64,000 nt of DNA from Limiplasma sp031549415 (lineage in GTDB: Bacteria > Bacillota > Clostridia > Christensenellales > Aristaeellaceae), in assembly GCA_031549415.1 (NCBI GenBank), contig JAVBPU010000002.1, positions 83,202 through 147,201 of the forward strand. Direction: 5' to 3'. The position numbers and the translations under genes were made by a program. Position 1 is the first letter of the stretch. The number at the start of each line of letters is the position of its first letter. Below the pieces are notes generated by a model. It was not told the origin of the DNA, did not search any database, and saw nothing but the letters and a program-made list of their open reading frames with translations. Positions 63,344 through 64,000 of this stretch are shown here, piece by piece.

Positions 63344-64000
63344 GCCGCCTTTCCGCCGGGACCAGGCCCGTCTGCCTGTTGCAAAGCAACGCCATTATAC
63401 CCCCAACGCACGGCCTTTGCAATGCAGGGAGCCTGTGGGGCCGGTCACCGCATTTCCTTATTTTATGTGGGGTTTCACCCCACGCCCCATCGGGGACAAG
63501 TCCCCGAACCCCTTTATATGGCACCGTTTCACGGTGCCAAAGTAAGTACCAACGCCATAGCCATGCGCCTTTTTGTACTCTGGCCACGTAAAACGTGCCC
63601 AGAAAAGGGTCCGGGGTGATAGCCCTGGTGGAGGCAGCGCCAACGAGTGCACCGGAGGGAAGCGTGTGCGCAGTGCGCACAGCCGCGCAGCGGCTAGCGA
63701 CCCGCAGGTGTGAGCTTTGACAAGTGCGTGAACGGCAGTGAAACGCACGCCGATCAAAGCGAGGCCCTGTGGACGCTTGGCGGCGTCAACGAGCGTGCGC
63801 CCTGTGGGCGCTTTGCCGAAGGCAAAAGCGAGTGAGAGCTGGGGCCTGAAGCAAGCAGCCGAACGGTAGTGAAGGCTGCGCTGACTGAAGGGCCGGAACG
63901 AAGCCCAAAGCGAGTGAGAGCTGGGGCAGCGAGGCAGAGTGCAGGGCATGGTAGTGCCCTGCGCAACACCGAGCAACCGGGCCGGAGGCGAAGCCTCTGC
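63344..64000. other. gene-free hairpin array at the right edge
   Basis: No credible gene. Perfect or near-perfect hairpins follow one another: GTGGGG/CCCCAC (63465-63482), CGGGGAC/GTCCCCG (near 63491-63506), GGCACCGT/ACGGTGCC (near 63522-63540), TGTGCGC/GCGCACA (near 63664-63680), GCCGC/GCGGC, GCTTTGCC/GGCAAAAGC (near 63811-63829), GCAGGGCA/TGCCCTGC (near 63942-63963). GCGAGTGAGAGCTGGGGC occurs twice (63829 and 63911). It could be a structured RNA, a nested repeat family or an element end; it continues past the window. Confidence 0.6.

Noticed and set aside
63480..63976. 172-codon - strand frame and similar frames at the right edge
   Set aside because: They read through a series of perfect hairpins, share no domain and have no ribosome site.

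Overview
The window looks like a chromosomal segment of a GC-rich, spore-forming, anaerobic-type Clostridia member (Bacillota). The evidence is a complete spoIIAA-spoIIAB-sigF operon with a Spo0A-box match upstream, a glycine riboswitch ahead of a gcvT-H-PA-PB operon, the two-gene form of glycine decarboxylase, LL-diaminopimelate aminotransferase (dapL), a B12-dependent methionine synthase whose reactivation domain is a separate gene, and AGGAGG-type ribosome sites throughout. I cannot name a genus. No intact tRNA, rRNA gene or CRISPR array was recognised.

Left part (1-7.5 kb): a DUF1015 protein, then a leftward operon of two MalY/PatB-type PLP enzymes, an APC amino acid permease, a carboxymuconolactone-decarboxylase-like protein and a flavodoxin/ferredoxin protein. 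It starts from a consensus promoter whose -10 abuts a palindrome, next to a MarR-family gene. At 7.5-10.36 kb lies a decayed prophage or integrative element: a tRNA-Thr-like 3' fragment (att scar), tyrosine integrase, repressor with operator, small early ORFs, and then an abrupt break.

Accessory part (10.36-16.9 kb): two cargo modules are each bordered by a diverged 77-79 bp direct repeat whose end resembles a tRNA 3' terminus (GCACCA). The first holds a Shedu/DUF4263-like nuclease in AT-rich DNA. The second holds a Cys/Pro-rich surface protein, a methyltransferase-like protein and two family-2 glycosyltransferases, one with the DxH and GGE motifs seen in polypeptide GalNAc-transferases. A separate 142-bp hairpin repeat with inverted ends occurs at 6.8, 16.7 and 20.9 kb.

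Middle part (17-32 kb): a PadR-DUF1048-DUF1048 operon, a methyltransferase, a two-component system, and a copper-handling cluster (CopZ-like chaperone, lipoprotein, CopA ATPase, a cupredoxin-like secreted protein, and an HMA-SafE-cupredoxin fusion). Then come housekeeping and envelope genes (WalJ-like hydrolase, RlmH, acyltransferase, lipase-like hydrolase, 5'-nucleotidase).

Right part (32-64 kb): a Cys-rich surface protein, clpB with a CtsR-box match, the spoIIA operon, a large Pro/Gln-rich membrane protein, a methionine operon (metY-metA-metF-activation protein-metH), the glycine cleavage operon with lplA, dapF-dapL, and a leftward operon of three M42 aminopeptidases followed after 20 bp by a DUF4062-STAND/NACHT NTPase. 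The last 650 bp carries no gene but a dense series of perfect hairpins running off the window.
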